Origin: Pseudophaeomoniella oleicola
Lineage: Eukaryota; Ascomycota; Eurotiomycetes; Phaeomoniellales; Phaeomoniellaceae
DNA length: 64,000 nt
Assembly (NCBI GenBank): GCA_003868215.1
Contig: QWDQ01000009.1
Span: forward strand, 434,001 to 498,000
Reading direction: 5' to 3'
The notes under the pieces are model-generated. The model saw only the letters and a list, made by a program, of their open reading frames with translations, was not told the origin of the DNA and ran no database searches. Numbering within the stretch: position 1 is the first letter of the stretch; each line of letters starts with the position of its first letter. Positions 42,988-55,263 of the stretch are shown here, in pieces. Position numbers and translations under genes: made by a program.

Positions 42988-44878
42988 TCTTATCTGTTGC
43001 ACTTTTTGCGAGATTCATTAATCGGATAAAGCGATATTGGAAGAGCTATACACATACGAGCCAAACTTCGAGAGTTTGAAAATACCAGGTATTTAAGAGG
43101 AGAGTAGAAAGACAGATTCCAGCCATAGCCACAAAATGAATGATGGAATTTATTTCATGCAGTGGGCAGACTGCTTTGAATCGAGCCTTGCAGGCTAAGC
43201 CTCCCTGGCACTCTTGCAGTTGATCAATGGGTCATACCGTGACCAAATCCCTACCTAGGTACATAGTAGGTATGTTATGCGACTCGCATGTTCCCTTAAC
43301 TTCGCCTACTCGTCTATGGCAAGTCATGAAGCGCAGTCCTTTGACTTCTACACTGCTATTGGACCTATCCTTTCCTTTCCTCCGCTTTTTCATTACTTCC
43401 GCTTCCTCAAGATCGTCTGTCTTTCAGCCTATGTTGCAGCACACGGACCACATTAGACATACATCGCCATGGTGAGGTCCGGGTATATTACTATTGCCAC
43501 AGCCGATTGCTTACCTTCTCGAAAGATCTTGGTACCAAGCAAACATATTCATCGCGTTCGAACTTGAGTCACGATGTAAGTCAGTACGGTGTACTCTGAC
43601 AGTGACCTTGGACAGTCGTACTCACGTATACTTTGATATTCTTGCTCTCTCTTGGGAACAACTCTCTCAGGTAATCCTCCACATCTCGTTGAGTGAGCCT
43701 ATAAGCTGGGAGATGCTCGTTGACCCAGGATGGCATAGTGGCAGTGACTCGGTCGTAGCAGTAAAAAGACAGACAGTCCTACTGCTAGCCTTCTCTCTTT
43801 ATGTGCAGAACTCTGCAAATCCAAGTAGAGGCCCCTTCTCTGGCTGTTGTATGCAGATGGAGGTATGGGCTATATTTATTTCCAGGCGTGGCCATCATAA
43901 CCTGAACAGACCGGCCGCGGCCAAGGATTCGACCCTATCCAGGAGACGCACGACTCGGGCATATCGTGGTGCGGGGCGGTGAGGCTCTTTGGGTAGCAGC
44001 GTGTCGCCTAATCGGCGTTGTACACGTTTCCTCTTCCTCTCATTGGGATGGGATTTGCCGATGACGATGGTGATTGGACAACTGTGATAGGATAGCATGA
44101 CTTGTGCATCGCAAACAGCCGCGAGTGTTGCCGAATGGCTGTCTCTTTGCCAAAAGATGTCAGCTCATCTTCGACATCTTCTTCGTATCTTCTTCGTTGG
44201 CAGACAATATGTCGCTTTCATTCGATGAGCCTAGGCAATTGAGCAATAATCAGATGGTTCTCAGCATGGCCATATGGGTGAACAAGTCTCAAGTGATATC
44301 AAAAATAGCGGTATCTGATTTGCTTGGACTCTAGCCGTTGATTATGAGAAGTAGTAATAGCTTTAAGCGGTGACTTCACGCATGGTTGGGACTGTAGCAT
44401 TACCTAAGAATCGAAGGAACGACTTAATGGGTACAAGAGAGCATAAAACCTCATAGAGCGTTGGAATAGGCCAGCAACAACTGTGATGTTGAAGGAAACT
44501 TTGGGAACAATTGCATTGTTATTTCTATGTCATTAGCGGCAAGTTGACAGCCGATATCTTTTCCTCTACTTGCAGAAACCCTCCTTATACGGGTATCTTC
44601 CCTGTAGCCAATCATTCATCCAGGCCACGAACAACTTTGTCAGGTAAACAGTCGATCATGCAAAAATCATGAATGTACAACAAGATATCATTACACCGTC
44701 AAGTCTCCCAATCCATGGCCCGCCACGAGATGGAGGTTGGTAGGCTTTAGCCATTCGGCGCTGCTTCAAGCTGACCTTGTAGTGCTGCGAACTTCGGGAC
44801 AGAGGTCAAGCAGAAACTCTGTTCAAGTAAACAGATACCGCAAAACAGCTCGCTGAGAAATCGACATATTATTCCATT
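42988..44878. other. Gene-poor stretch upstream of CorA-like gene
   Basis: 1.9 kb. It contains a TACCTAGGTA palindrome at 43252-43261. The frame at 43494-43982 (+) has no recognisable features. The region 44399-44878 is the 3' side of the SUN gene. Confidence 0.4.
43252..43261. repeat. TACCTAGGTA palindrome
   Basis: Second copy of the 10-bp intergenic palindrome. Confidence 0.8.
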
Positions 44879-46735
44879 TCATGCACCAGAGCCCGTATCT
44901 TCCGTGATTGATGGGTGAGGTGCCGCAGGTCTCCCGTGCATTCTAACTCGATATAAACACGTTACTTCACCACCGTAATTGCTGATCACTCTGAGCGCAA
45001 ATTTCGTGGCTGGCCTCATCAGGGGTGGTATTGCAAAAGTTTGGACAGGACTATATCCACGTGGCGAGGTGGGAGCCATGTATTCGAATGTGGCAATGTG
45101 AGTGAATCCTTTTCCAAGACGCTGATCGTCCACATCAATCTTCATATCGTCTAGAGCCCAGAGTTCCACCACTTTGGGAGTGTTGCCAGGCGCGGTCAAA
45201 AACGAACTCATAGGATGCTCGATCACAACGGCTTCGGGTAAGATGGGATGTGCAAGTATGACAACTAGTTGAGCGAAGGAACTCGGACTTGCTGCAGAGC
45301 ACCAGCAATCTCCTTGTTCCTCCCAGGATTTTAGAGCCTCGGTTGGTGGGTGAGACTGGTATCTCGCAAGGCCACGCAAAGGAGCATGAAGAAAGTTCTG
45401 TATAGAACTAAAATCCTTCTTCTTCGTAGGCGACGTAAGGTACGGGTCCACGACTGCGCCTGAGCCGAGCGAGAAGTAATTTATTCGCTCGGGTGTTTGG
45501 ACTTGCTGGGATGGATTTCCAATGTTCTCAACTTTATCGCCAATGGCCTTTATCATATCTTCCATGCCGTGTTGTTGCTTGCTAAGCTGATTGAACTTGT
45601 TCGTAGAATCTTCTTGGATTGAGAAAAGTCTATTGTTGAACGACTCCATCGACACCTTGACTTGTTCCGCAACGACTGGATCAGAGATATTGATAACTGA
45701 AGAAGGGCTCCTAATGATCCTCAGTGTTTCTCCGAGGTCTTGCAAAGACGGAGTCTTCTCGCGTACGTGGCGTACAGCCGCTGGTGCATTGACAGCAGTG
45801 AAGAGAGTCGCTAAGACCAACAGAGCAACAACAAGCATGAAACAGGCCACACCAAATAGTTGCCCCGTCACGTACGCAGAGCTTCTCCAGATATCATACC
45901 GATGATCGTAAATTTGATTGAGTATATGTCGACAGTGGCTGAGTATACTGTGAAACTTGTCTCCTAGCCAAATCATGGCTGTATGGATACGATGACTGGC
46001 CCTCTCTGTGAGACTAGGTCCTCGGTAGGGCTCCATAGGCACGACTACTTGACGTCCCGTGTAGTTATCAACTATCCTGTTCCGGCCCGGAGTCAAGGTA
46101 TTTCGGATCGTTGCGAAGATACCGGTGTCATGGTGACCGTCTTCTCGGACATATGTCCAATCTGGAACGGAAGGTGTTGGTGAAACACCTGCTGAAGTCT
46201 TCACGGAAGACGAGTCGAGATCGTCAGAAACCTCTTCGTCAGAGTGCTCTTCGATTCTGTTCAAACGTGATGGAGTCTGAATTTCAGACGTGTCGACAGT
46301 GCTTCGTGTACGAGAGCGGCTAACTTCGGTGACCTCGGACGCTACCGAGCTTTCACGTGTCTCACGTGATGCTGACCGGCGACGTGCACGCTGTGCACGT
46401 TCTGCTGCTGGATCATGTCGATAGGAAGTAGCAGTGGCCTCTGCAACATGAGCTCTTAGGTTAGCCTCTGCTTGATCGATCTCTTCATCAAGTTCTTCCG
46501 CCATCTGGGCGGTAGTCATCCTTGACCGGGCCTTCAATGCCTTTGGCAAAAGAGGTGTTTTGGTAGAACCATAAGCGAATGATTGTTGTGTTTGGACTTC
46601 TGGCAACTGGGGATTGGCAATGTCTGTAGTAGACGGACCTGGAGTACCACGCGTCGTGCGAGCGGAGGAGGCTGCACGTGTCTGACGAGCTGGAGTAGCA
46701 CTCGCATTGCGAGCTGCCGACTTTCGAGGCGGCAT
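44879..46735 (-). CDS. SUN-domain protein of the inner nuclear membrane
   Basis: An intron-free gene of 618 aa. The N-terminal 280 residues are nucleoplasmic, Ser/Arg-rich and charged. A transmembrane helix lies at about 292-316 (LFGVACFMLVVALLVLATLF), followed by a coiled linker (VVAEQVKVSMESFNNRLFSIQED) and the SUN domain (about 425-605): NYFSLGSGAVVDPYLTS, QGDCWCSAASPSSFAQLVVILAHPILPEAVVIEHP, RVISNYGGEVTCLYRVRMHG. This matches the fungal Sad1/SUN type, which binds KASH proteins across the perinuclear space and ties nuclear pores or spindle bodies and telomeres to the cytoskeleton. The closing residues of the domain are complete. The start is the first ATG, with a PPRKSAARN basic beginning. 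Confidence 0.93.
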   Translation of the reverse strand: MPPRKSAARNASATPARQTRAASSARTTRGTPGPSTTDIANPQLPEVQTQQSFAYGSTKTPLLPKALKARSRMTTAQMAEELDEEIDQAEANLRAHVAEATATSYRHDPAAERAQRARRRSASRETRESSVASEVTEVSRSRTRSTVDTSEIQTPSRLNRIEEHSDEEVSDDLDSSSVKTSAGVSPTPSVPDWTYVREDGHHDTGIFATIRNTLTPGRNRIVDNYTGRQVVVPMEPYRGPSLTERASHRIHTAMIWLGDKFHSILSHCRHILNQIYDHRYDIWRSSAYVTGQLFGVACFMLVVALLVLATLFTAVNAPAAVRHVREKTPSLQDLGETLRIIRSPSSVINISDPVVAEQVKVSMESFNNRLFSIQEDSTNKFNQLSKQQHGMEDMIKAIGDKVENIGNPSQQVQTPERINYFSLGSGAVVDPYLTSPTKKKDFSSIQNFLHAPLRGLARYQSHPPTEALKSWEEQGDCWCSAASPSSFAQLVVILAHPILPEAVVIEHPMSSFLTAPGNTPKVVELWALDDMKIDVDDQRLGKGFTHIATFEYMAPTSPRGYSPVQTFAIPPLMRPATKFALRVISNYGGEVTCLYRVRMHGRPAAPHPSITEDTGSGA

Positions 46736-48128
46736 TTTGTCTTAGCTTCGTAGGTCAGTTCTGTCTTCAAAACGGTTAGCATTATGACATCGGACCTCGT
46801 GTATGTTATAACTGACGGCCAGCACCAAATGGTATTGATTGTAAATCTTGTAAGAAGAGCAAGTACACGAATGTTTAGACAGCGGTGACCAGCACCAGGA
46901 AACTGTATCGTACAAGCACAGAAGATGTGACTTGAGAGAGGGGAAAAATCTTTCTAGGTAGGACTTGTAGAGGGGTGGAACGAGAAAAAGTAAAGGGGGA
47001 AGAGAACCAACACCGAGGAAGACGATAGGTAGTATTACGGGGAAGCGAGGAACCGATCGCATGCCATTGAAGGCTTTGGAACAATACAGGTACTAGGTCA
47101 TTGACGTGACGATGAAGAGTGAAGTCAGCCATTAGTGAATAGCACTTACCAGCTACTTGCAGCCTCCTCCAAACCGTTGCAAAGTTGAATCTTCCAGAGC
47201 TCTGAATTCCTTATACTGGGTAATACAAGCCCCAATATCGAGATTCTCGGAGAGATTCTATCGCCTATCCTGAGGCGAATATCGACGGTGTTGCTTTGTG
47301 TGATGGCGTTGTCGTTCTTCAGACCCGCTATGCTCGAAAATAGGCGACTTCTATTACCGCAAATGCAAGTCAAATCCTTCTGTGTGTGATCGCATAATGG
47401 AATTTGGCATCGAGACGTGTATTGGTGGTGATTCTTAAATTGTAAGATGCAAAATTCGGCATACTCCCAGCTTCATCGATCAGGCGAAACTACGTTGACA
47501 GTGCTCCGGCAATGGAACCCCAGGCTTTTCCTTGCCTTTGCGATCGGGACTATGTGAGCGAAATGGAATCCTAGAGAGCCATAGGGCTGCATTCAGAAGC
47601 GAGGTTGCAATCCAATTTCTGTATTTCCAAGGTCTTTGTTGTCGCGTTCTACGCTGCCACATTCCGCGTCGATCTCAATGGTAGGATCTAAACCGTTTTC
47701 GGACATAGAGACAATAGATTTGTCTACGTGCCTCCTACATGTACATTATTACTATTCACCCCATTATCACCCATCCAAAGAAAGTGATCCTTTCAACATA
47801 GTTCTCTGTTCCAGATGCAGCCTGTATATTAGAGGGAATATAGTTGGACATGTCATCAGATTTTTAATCATCATCGCTCACAAACGACTCACCCCTATAC
47901 ATCCATAGAAGTGATCTGTCTATAAGTATCTCTTGCAGTGGACAAGCTTCGCATTGCGCCCCAGCCATAAATCCGCCCCAACTTTTCGTATGCTTCATAT
48001 GCGTACAGAGGTATACCTGTTTCCCAGAACGCCAACCAATGCACCATCCGACCGTGCTGTACAATGCGATTTCCACCTTGGAAGCGCACCTGGCGCTCAC
48101 CTCAACTCCGGAACTTTAGATCATGCTG
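46736..48128. promoter_or_regulatory. SUN gene 5' flank and NIPA gene 3' flank
   Basis: 1.4 kb. On the minus strand, 46742-47062 is pyrimidine-rich with an open frame of about 106 codons directly before the SUN ATG; I read it as leader rather than gene. A GTAAGT donor near 47145 on the minus strand could mark a 5'-UTR intron. No other gene seen. Confidence 0.4.
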
Positions 48129-49392
48129 TCAGCGGTCACCCCCTTTGGACGGCCTATCATCGGCGCTCGACCGATGACTTCCACCTTCTCCTCGGCCGCG
48201 TATGAGACTTGGCTCGTCATGCATTTCGGTGAGCCCAAAAGTGGTTGGCTCAACGTCATAGTTACGCATGAGACCCTCTTCTTCCGTATGGATGTTTCCG
48301 ATCCCATTCAAGGTAAAAGTGAGACTACTACTTCTTCGATGAGGATCATAGCTGCGTCTGGCTTGCATGCTCCTCCTAGTTTGGAATGAAGCTATTCCGT
48401 CTGTCGGCACGCCTTCATCTTCGAGCTTATTATTGGCCAGCCGGTGGCCATTCGGGTCACCTCGAGATAGGTTGAGGAGGTACACTCCGGTGAAAATGGT
48501 CAAGAAGCCACAGAGGAGCGAAATAGTATTAACTGCATTAGACGTGTTGAAGCCCCGGAATAAGATGAACGACGCACAAAGAGTGGCTGTCGTGAAAGTG
48601 ACGTAGTACAGAGGATTGACTATCGAGGTGGAGAACTGTGATAAAGCCTTGTTGAAGTAGTTCATTTGAGTGAGGATACAGACGGCGGTGACGATGCCAA
48701 AAGCGTAAGTTGAAGGATGAGTGAACTGATTATTACCGTTAAGCGTAAGCTTAAGGGCGATACCGAAGGCCTTCACGGACATTACGGAGACAGAGCCAAC
48801 AGTCGAGCAAATCGAGATATAGATGAGGGGGTTCTTTTTGCCATACTTCGGGGCGATACGGTAGATCATGACAGTCGAGAACACGATAACGGCCAAGCAA
48901 TACAGCAAGAAGCCTGTACATGTTAGCGCATGTTTAATGGGTGAGATACGGAGTGTAAATACCTGGATATAGAGCATAGTGGAGGATCTCGTCGACTGTT
49001 TCGATCTCTTTGTCCGGGGGGGCATGTAGAACGATGATAACTGAGCCGATTAAACAAATTGCGCAACCCAGCTTCCCTAACACTCCTAGCTCTTCATCCA
49101 AGAAGTAAGCTCCCAGGACAGACCCGATTAGCACGCTCAGAGCCCCTAGAGGTGTCACCAAAATGGCCGGCGCGAAAGCGTAAGCGGCGAAGTTGGCAAC
49201 CTCGCCAATAACCAATGTTCCGATGCCCGCCCACCAAAGAGGGGTCTTCAAGTATGAGAATCCTTCGCCTTCAAAGCCGTGTCTTGCGTTAGCTTCATTG
49301 AGGCCTTTCTTTGTGATGACGAAGCTGGTGCCTATAGCCATCGTCGAAGTGATGGCTAACGCAAGACCAATGTATTTCTCTTCTAACATCAT
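48129..49392 (-). CDS. NIPA-family magnesium transporter
   Basis: Two exons, 49392-48963 and 48913-48129, with a 49-nt intron 48962-48914 (GTATTT..GTACAG, branch CTAAC), give 404 aa. About nine hydrophobic helices lie in the first 290 residues. Family landmarks include the GLALAITSTMAIGTSFVITKKGL start, FAPAILVTPLGALSVLIGSVLGAYFLDE, LGCAICLIGSVIIVLHAP, SICSTVGSVSVMSVKAFGIA, VNPLYYVTFTTATLCASFILF and LCGFLTIFTGVYLLNLSR. NIPA proteins carry Mg2+ at endosomes and the plasma membrane in animals. The C-terminal 110 residues are cytosolic, Arg/Ser-rich and end RPSKGGDR. Two consecutive ATGs open the frame; the first is used. Confidence 0.93.
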
Positions 49393-50757
49393 GGTGCCGT
49401 GGTTCACGGAGCAAAGCCCCAGAGAGTCGAAAAGTCAAGGTATGTGGTTGGTGGACGCGATTATGATGGTATCAAGGGATGTCTCTCCAGATTTGTCGCA
49501 AACGCCGCGGATCGTTAGTGAGACTGCCCTGTGTTACAGACCTCTACAGGAGAGTCAAATATTTGCAGTGCTGTTTGTCCTTCAGTAGGCCTAGTCTGGC
49601 CGGAATAACGAGTGAGTAATTGTATAGATGTACTTCCACTGCTAGAACGAGTGCTGGTGGAGTGTAAAGTAACTCGTGCCGCACGATCGAAGGGAGCGTG
49701 AACTGCGTGGATAGGTCGACCAGAGGTTATCGCCCAGTGCGTAGTCTGTATAAGATCGAGTTCTCGTCAGTTCGAGATCTGTGTAAAATGTTGCAGGAAT
49801 GAGAGAAACGCATATATCGAGGGTAGTTGTTTGTAGAGCAAAAGGTATCGACCATTTCTGGCGCAATTGAATGTCGGGAAATGTTTCACTTTTGGCGAAA
49901 GACGAGGGTGGACACGGCCGCGCGGGCAAGCTCGCCCTATCATCCCTCGTAGGCTGTCACCAAATTCCAACCTTGTTATAGCCACGCTCTACTACATAGC
50001 ACGGCCGTCTTACAAGGGTCAACGGTAGAGTGATGTTTCTGATGCAAAAAGGGCATCATCCCTTGTTCCAGGAAGGACTGGCACTTGCGCTGTAAACTAC
50101 CTAGTACTTTACGAATATCTGTCCTTTCCTTTTGATGTTCTTTTCTTGGTATCTGATCCCTCGCGAGGCATCATCTCATTTGTCACAGTCGACGATATCT
50201 CTCCGAAATGGCTGCAAGACCTCATTATTCGACATCACGAATGCAGGACTTGCACTTAGGTGTCAGCCGTCAACCTGAGATGCTTCCCTTTCCAGGTTTC
50301 CGACTTTGCGTCTTCCTGGAGTGATTATCCGAAGCCTGAGAGGAATCTTCCAATTTCTGAATATGAAGCTACTGCGCTTGTAGGCCCATGTTATTGGTTA
50401 CCACTCTGGTGGCGGCATTGAAGATGTTTCCAAACTGTTGGCCTCCTATGCTTCCTGAAGGCTTTTGCAGTGACATCGTGCAAGGTGGTGTGCCATTGAG
50501 TACTGACTTTCTGCGTCTGAGGCTCTTGTTCATAGCACATGAGCGCTCCTATAGTGCCGTGGTTATTCCTCAGAACTGCCACCGAAACACATACGAGGCG
50601 AGGCTGAACACTTCCTTCGAGTTTCCCTTTCCTGTCATTGGCTTCTATGACACCACTTTCCAAGGATGGTTCAGGGAAGAATGAAACCGTCTTATCAAAC
50701 ACATTCCTTATTCTACATCTGCTCGATATGACGGTGTCCTACCCCTCCCTGTAGTAT
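49393..50757. promoter_or_regulatory. Divergent intergenic region
   Basis: 1.4 kb between the NIPA gene and the next + strand gene. The 98-codon frame at 50388-50684 (+) has no partner exon or motif that I recognise. Nothing else seen. Confidence 0.4.
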
Positions 50758-52951
50758 ATGAGGCTAGAAGGAGCCCAAGTATCTCAATATCCTTGCACGC
50801 CTTTCAGCACTTCTTATGATGGTCATCACTTAGCCATCATGGACGGTACCAGCCTGACCAGTTCACAATTGTCCACTATATGTGATTCGATCATCAACGT
50901 GGTAGATTCTTACAATACTTACCAGGTACCCTTGGAACGCACTAATGGCTGTTCATGTTCAGAATGCCAGAGTCTGATTGTGGAAGTTCGAGCTTTGTTC
51001 AAGTCGGCAGAGCTCTTTGAGAAAGAGGTTGTCAAATGCCGTGGTCAGCTTCAGGATGTTGATAATGAAGAGAAACAAGAGATTGTAAAAACGCTGTGGA
51101 ACACCTTTGATCTCTGCCAGACGCTTAGCAGTCTCTTCAAAGATAGACCTGGGACAGCCACCAACGATGACTACAAATTCTTCTCTCAGAAAGTCCGCTT
51201 TCTCAAAGCCGACCTTGACATCTTCAATTCCGCTTTTGATTTGCAACAGAAGAATGAACGAAAGGAAACTTCACCACCATTCATGCCCGTGGATTATGAC
51301 CAAAAGCCTGTCGTAGCTCGTCATCCTACACTGTGCACTTGCACCACTTGTTCACCTGGAAGCCCTAGAACTAGAACTCTTCCTCGCGTATCTCGAAGAC
51401 TCCCGGCGAGACGGTTCTACGCTCCTGTTCGGCGAACGGCACTTGGTACTCGCAAAGGATATGCTCGTCTTTCCATCATCCATCCTGGCTTTGGTAAGAA
51501 GAAATGGTCGGCTGTCGGTGGAATTGCGCCATGTGCACTCGAAACGCATGTACAGCCCAAGAAGCCTATGAGAAAAGAACCTGCATCAGAAGCAGACGAT
51601 ACCCGCGCATCCAAAATAGCACAGCTCGGTAAGTACTCCCTTATCTAACTACAAGTCTCCCAACCCCTAATAACAACAACCCGAGCCATCATATGTTGTA
51701 CTAGATATGCGTCATTATCCCACTCCATTACTGACTATTACCAAAGAAGCTCAGATAGTCCAGTTGGCGACACAGAATCACGATCTTCGAGCCGCAAATC
51801 GTGTGATAGAACGACTGAAAAGAACGTCTGATACCACTGTCAAAGAAATGGCTGATACCATCAAAGCCCATCTACTGCACATTCGGACCATACACAGCGC
51901 TATTCACAATCTCGGCGCAAGCCTTTTAGATAAAGAAGGTTATCAAAAGGTTCATTCTTACCAGCCCACTGGCCGAGGCTACTTTACACCACCTAATTCT
52001 CCCCCTAGCTCTTTCCCGGTGTTTCAAAAACTCCCTGTGGATCCGAAAGCAGCACAAGGGCCTGGCAAATCCGTACCCAACCCTGGGCTTGAACGCTCTG
52101 CAGTCCCGGATTGGATAACCCTGTCGAAGGAGTTGCCAGTCATCATGAACATTATCAACAGGACGAAGGATGACGTGGGAGATTTAGGTAACGCTGATAG
52201 GGGCAGGCATAGACACAGCGACCAGCAGTACAGGCGGGACAAGAGTCGAGAGTCTACACGCTCTCGAGATCAATACGAAGCACAAGCCGGAGACAGTCGA
52301 AGGGATCGTTCCAATTCTTATAAGCATCGCCGTGATGTTGACCCGAATCTTCAGGGATCTTACATGGCTAGGCCGCCTTTGACCGTTAACATCGCTCGGA
52401 ATACCAACTTCGCCTCTTCAGACCGCAATCCAATTGAAACTCGCAGCCCGAGCCAGACTGGCCCTAGCAGCAATGCCTTTCCTGGAATACCTAGTACCAA
52501 CATTCACCCACAGCCCTTTGTTTACTCTAGTAATGTTCCTTTGGCACCGTCTTCTAGCGCTTCCACACCGATTCCGCCAACTTGGAACGGTATCAGTCCC
52601 ATCTCGGCACCTGCAAATCCTCTCAGACCACCTGGTAGAGGAAATGTACCAACATCGAGACGTGGGTCATACGTCAGTCCACAAGGCTATGAATTACCGA
52701 CAGCAACAACAACAAGCACACCCATAGTTCACCAAGGCAACAGCTACAGCCACCACCCACCACCACCACCGCCTCCCGCCACCGACAGGCGACCATCCAC
52801 GGACCAAGGACCTATGTACGCCAACATCAGCAAGAGCAACCCTGCTCCCAACACCGATGCTGGCGCCGCTGTCACCGAACCAAAAACCCCAACGAGGCGC
52901 CGTAGCACAAGCTACGCAGACTCGAGGTTTCCGCGAGGTTCTACAGCCTGA
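50758..52951 (+). CDS. Unknown protein with two CxC-type cysteine clusters and Pro/Ser-rich tail
   Basis: Two exons, 50758-51628 and 51705-52951, with a 76-nt intron (GTAAGT..ACTAG), give 705 aa. No known family recognised. A helical N-terminal region (about 45-170) starts with the cysteine motif CSCSEC and contains AELFEKEVVKCRGQLQDVD and FDLCQTLSSLFK. A second cluster, CTCTTC, is followed by an Arg-rich, basic segment (GSPRTRTLPRVSRRLPARR). After the intron there is a coiled helix (IVQLATQNHDLRAANRVIERLKRT) and then a long Pro/Ser/Arg-rich disordered tail. Two spaced CxCxxC motifs suggest metal binding but this is inference. The ATG at 50839 has a better context (ATCATGG) and may be the real start, giving 27 fewer residues. 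Confidence 0.65.
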
Positions 52952-53578
52952 ATGTTTCCTATGGCCCCTCGTCTGCTGCCTTGTCCGCAGCATTCTGGCC
53001 TCTGGCCTCTGACCTCTGGCAAATCTTAACGTCGCCTTTTTCCCCTCCAGATTGGATTTGTTTCTAGTTTCTAAGACGTTGGTATTTATTTAACGTGTCA
53101 TGCTTATAATGATTTACTCTGACAATCGGTTTCTATATTCTGTTTCATTGAATAACGAAGTAGGACGCGCGCGGCGCGAGAGAAAGAGAAAGGGGATCAA
53201 GGGGCCGGGAGGATATATGTATGTATCATGATGGGCTCGGCCAGGAAGTTTTCCCCTTCGTTTTCTTATTGATGACGCTTCTTCTGAATCTTTTCTCTTG
53301 CTCTTTAATGTTCTTGTGTCCGTCTTGTTCGGAAAGTTTTGTATTGATTATGATGTATTGAGCTGAAACGTAACGATAGATAGTTTGATCTCGGTTTTTA
53401 AAGCCATTGTTTTCTTCTGCTAGGATATGAACTGCACCACGCCATCTCATTAATTTTGTGTTGCACGCTTCCCTCATGTGTAGTCTCTATCGGGGCGCAC
53501 CAGCATGATTGCATTGTCCATCGATCGCGTTTGCTCAAATTTCAAGACACCATTCGCCGACTACTAACTCGACAACAT
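52952..53578. other. Convergent intergenic region
   Basis: About 630 bases with a heptamer array at its left edge (52993-53020). No gene. Confidence 0.5.
52993..53020. repeat. Heptamer tandem repeat (TCTGGCC) x4
   Basis: Four consecutive 7-mers close to TCTGGCC, one carrying TCTGACC and the last ending TCTGGCA. Confidence 0.85.
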
Positions 53579-55263
53579 CTATTCGATAGTATAACCCTCA
53601 CCGACACTCCTGAAAACCTTTTCGAAGTTGATCTCTTCATCCATTGCGCCTTCAAGCAGCTTCACACCCGTCACGTCCACGTCGACAAATGGCTTAGCCA
53701 TCTCGAACCTTACAGACATCGGGAAAAACTCGACCTCGTCCTCGGCCTGTGCTTCGAACTCGAAGGCGCCGTTCGAATTCTCGGAGTCTACGGTTCCAAT
53801 AGTCCAGTCTAAGCTGTCTCCAGTGACTTCGTACATGGCGTCGAAGGAACTGACGGCAGGTTCGGAGGTGGAATATGGGATCGTCACGACGACATCGCGT
53901 AGGGTAGTCGAAGTTGCAGATGTAAGTTCGTACTCAACCGTGATAGTGTAGGTATCATCGGACGACTTGTTGACCCAGACGGTGAAGGTAAGAGGGAGGA
54001 CGTCTGTAGAATCCGCTGGCGCAGTGACACGCCAACGCAGCACGCCGATACTATTGTTTGATGGGAAACGCTTGGTTGTATCTTTCAATTGGATAATTTT
54101 GTTGGAGTTAAAGAGGTTCTTGTCAACATTGGGGTGAGTTCGGAATTGAGCTTTGTAAGGACCATCATTGGCGAGAAGTGCAAGTGAGAGTTTCGTGAAT
54201 GCAGGGTCAGAGATTCGGAGATTGAGATCGCCCTTCACCTCGAAAGATCTTAGAGAACCTTCACGAGAGAGCTTAGCTGATATGGTCTCGGCAATCGTGA
54301 CATGGATGGGAGAGGTTGATTCAAGCGAGGGACGAGAAGATGCAACTGCGGCCTGAGTCGCTGCGACAGTTGGGGTTGCTTGAGCTGACACTAGCGGCGT
54401 CTCCTCTGCTTCTGGTCCTAGGTCGCCCCTGACTTTCTCATAGATATCTGTCGTCTTCGATTTCTTGCCCAGCTGCATACCCTTGCCCCTCGTAGCAAGC
54501 GGCTTATTGAACGTCTTGTTCTTTTCTGCTTCGTAGCTATCGTAGGATTCTGGCACGCTTGGCCGCGCAGGTGGTGTGTACACAGGGTATGAGGGTACCT
54601 TTGGTGGCTGGCCACGTCCATATGCGCCGCTACGAGCGGCCTCTTTGCGCTGAAGCTCAAGTTGCTTGGCTTTGCGTTTACGCTCTTCGCTGGCCTCAAG
54701 CTCCTTGTTCTATACATACATTAATAATCTTGTCTTGTCCAGGTAATGAGGGGGGCGTACTCTTGCAATAATTTCTTGAATCCTCTCTTCATGACTTTCC
54801 ATCTCTAGGAACGTCTTAATTTGGCCCAAGGAGAGATTCTCCCTATAACCAAGAGTGACAAGCTCGTCGAATGCACTGAGCAATTCAAAGGCATTTCGGA
54901 GGATCTCTCTCTCGTCGAGCTTTTTGCATATGCTGCTGACTACCTGAGCGAACAGGTGTAGACTATCGATGTCTTGTAGAATATTGGATTGTCGGTTTGT
55001 GATGAGCACCATATACAACTCATCCAAGGGTTGGTATACGAAGCGCACATTATCTTGCTCAACAACAGTGTGCTGCGTACCGGAATCTGCAAGCTTTGGG
55101 AACGATGCTAGTAGAGCTTCGACTCTTGACCTAGCAATCTCACGGAACTGTCTCGAAAGAACAGCCTTGCCGCCCCTGGTGACGATTGAAGCCGCAATTA
55201 CCTTCGCAGTTGGTTATTAACTGAGCCATGCAGAGACGCATTAGATCATGAACTTACCACCAT
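53579..55263 (-). CDS. RET2: Coatomer subunit delta (COPI delta-COP)
   Basis: Three exons, 55263-55258, 55201-54761 and 54709-53579, give 525 aa. The first exon is only ATG-GTG; intron 55257-55202 (GTAAGT..GCGAAG) joins it to the longin domain start MVVIAASIVTRGGKAVLSRQF. Intron 54760-54710 (GTACGC..ATAG) follows IIAR. The longin domain (1-140) has VRFVYQPLDELYMVLITNR and DIDSLHLFAQVVSSICKKLDE. A charged linker, NKELEASEERKRKAKQLELQ, precedes the mu-homology domain (about 285-525), with VKGDLNLRISDP, LLANDGPYKAQFRTHPNVDK, GVLRWRV and the terminal FRSVGEGYTIE. It is one of seven subunits of the COPI coat for Golgi-to-ER retrieval. The protein is complete. Confidence 0.96.

Noticed and set aside
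43895-44000. Possible tRNA on the minus strand from a GGGTCGAATCC-like B box
   Set aside because: The T-stem does not pair and there is no A box or acceptor stem at the right distance.
46742-47062. 106-codon hydrophobic frame upstream of the SUN gene
   Set aside because: The strand is pyrimidine-rich like a fungal leader, the frame has no family likeness, and it stops just before the SUN start.
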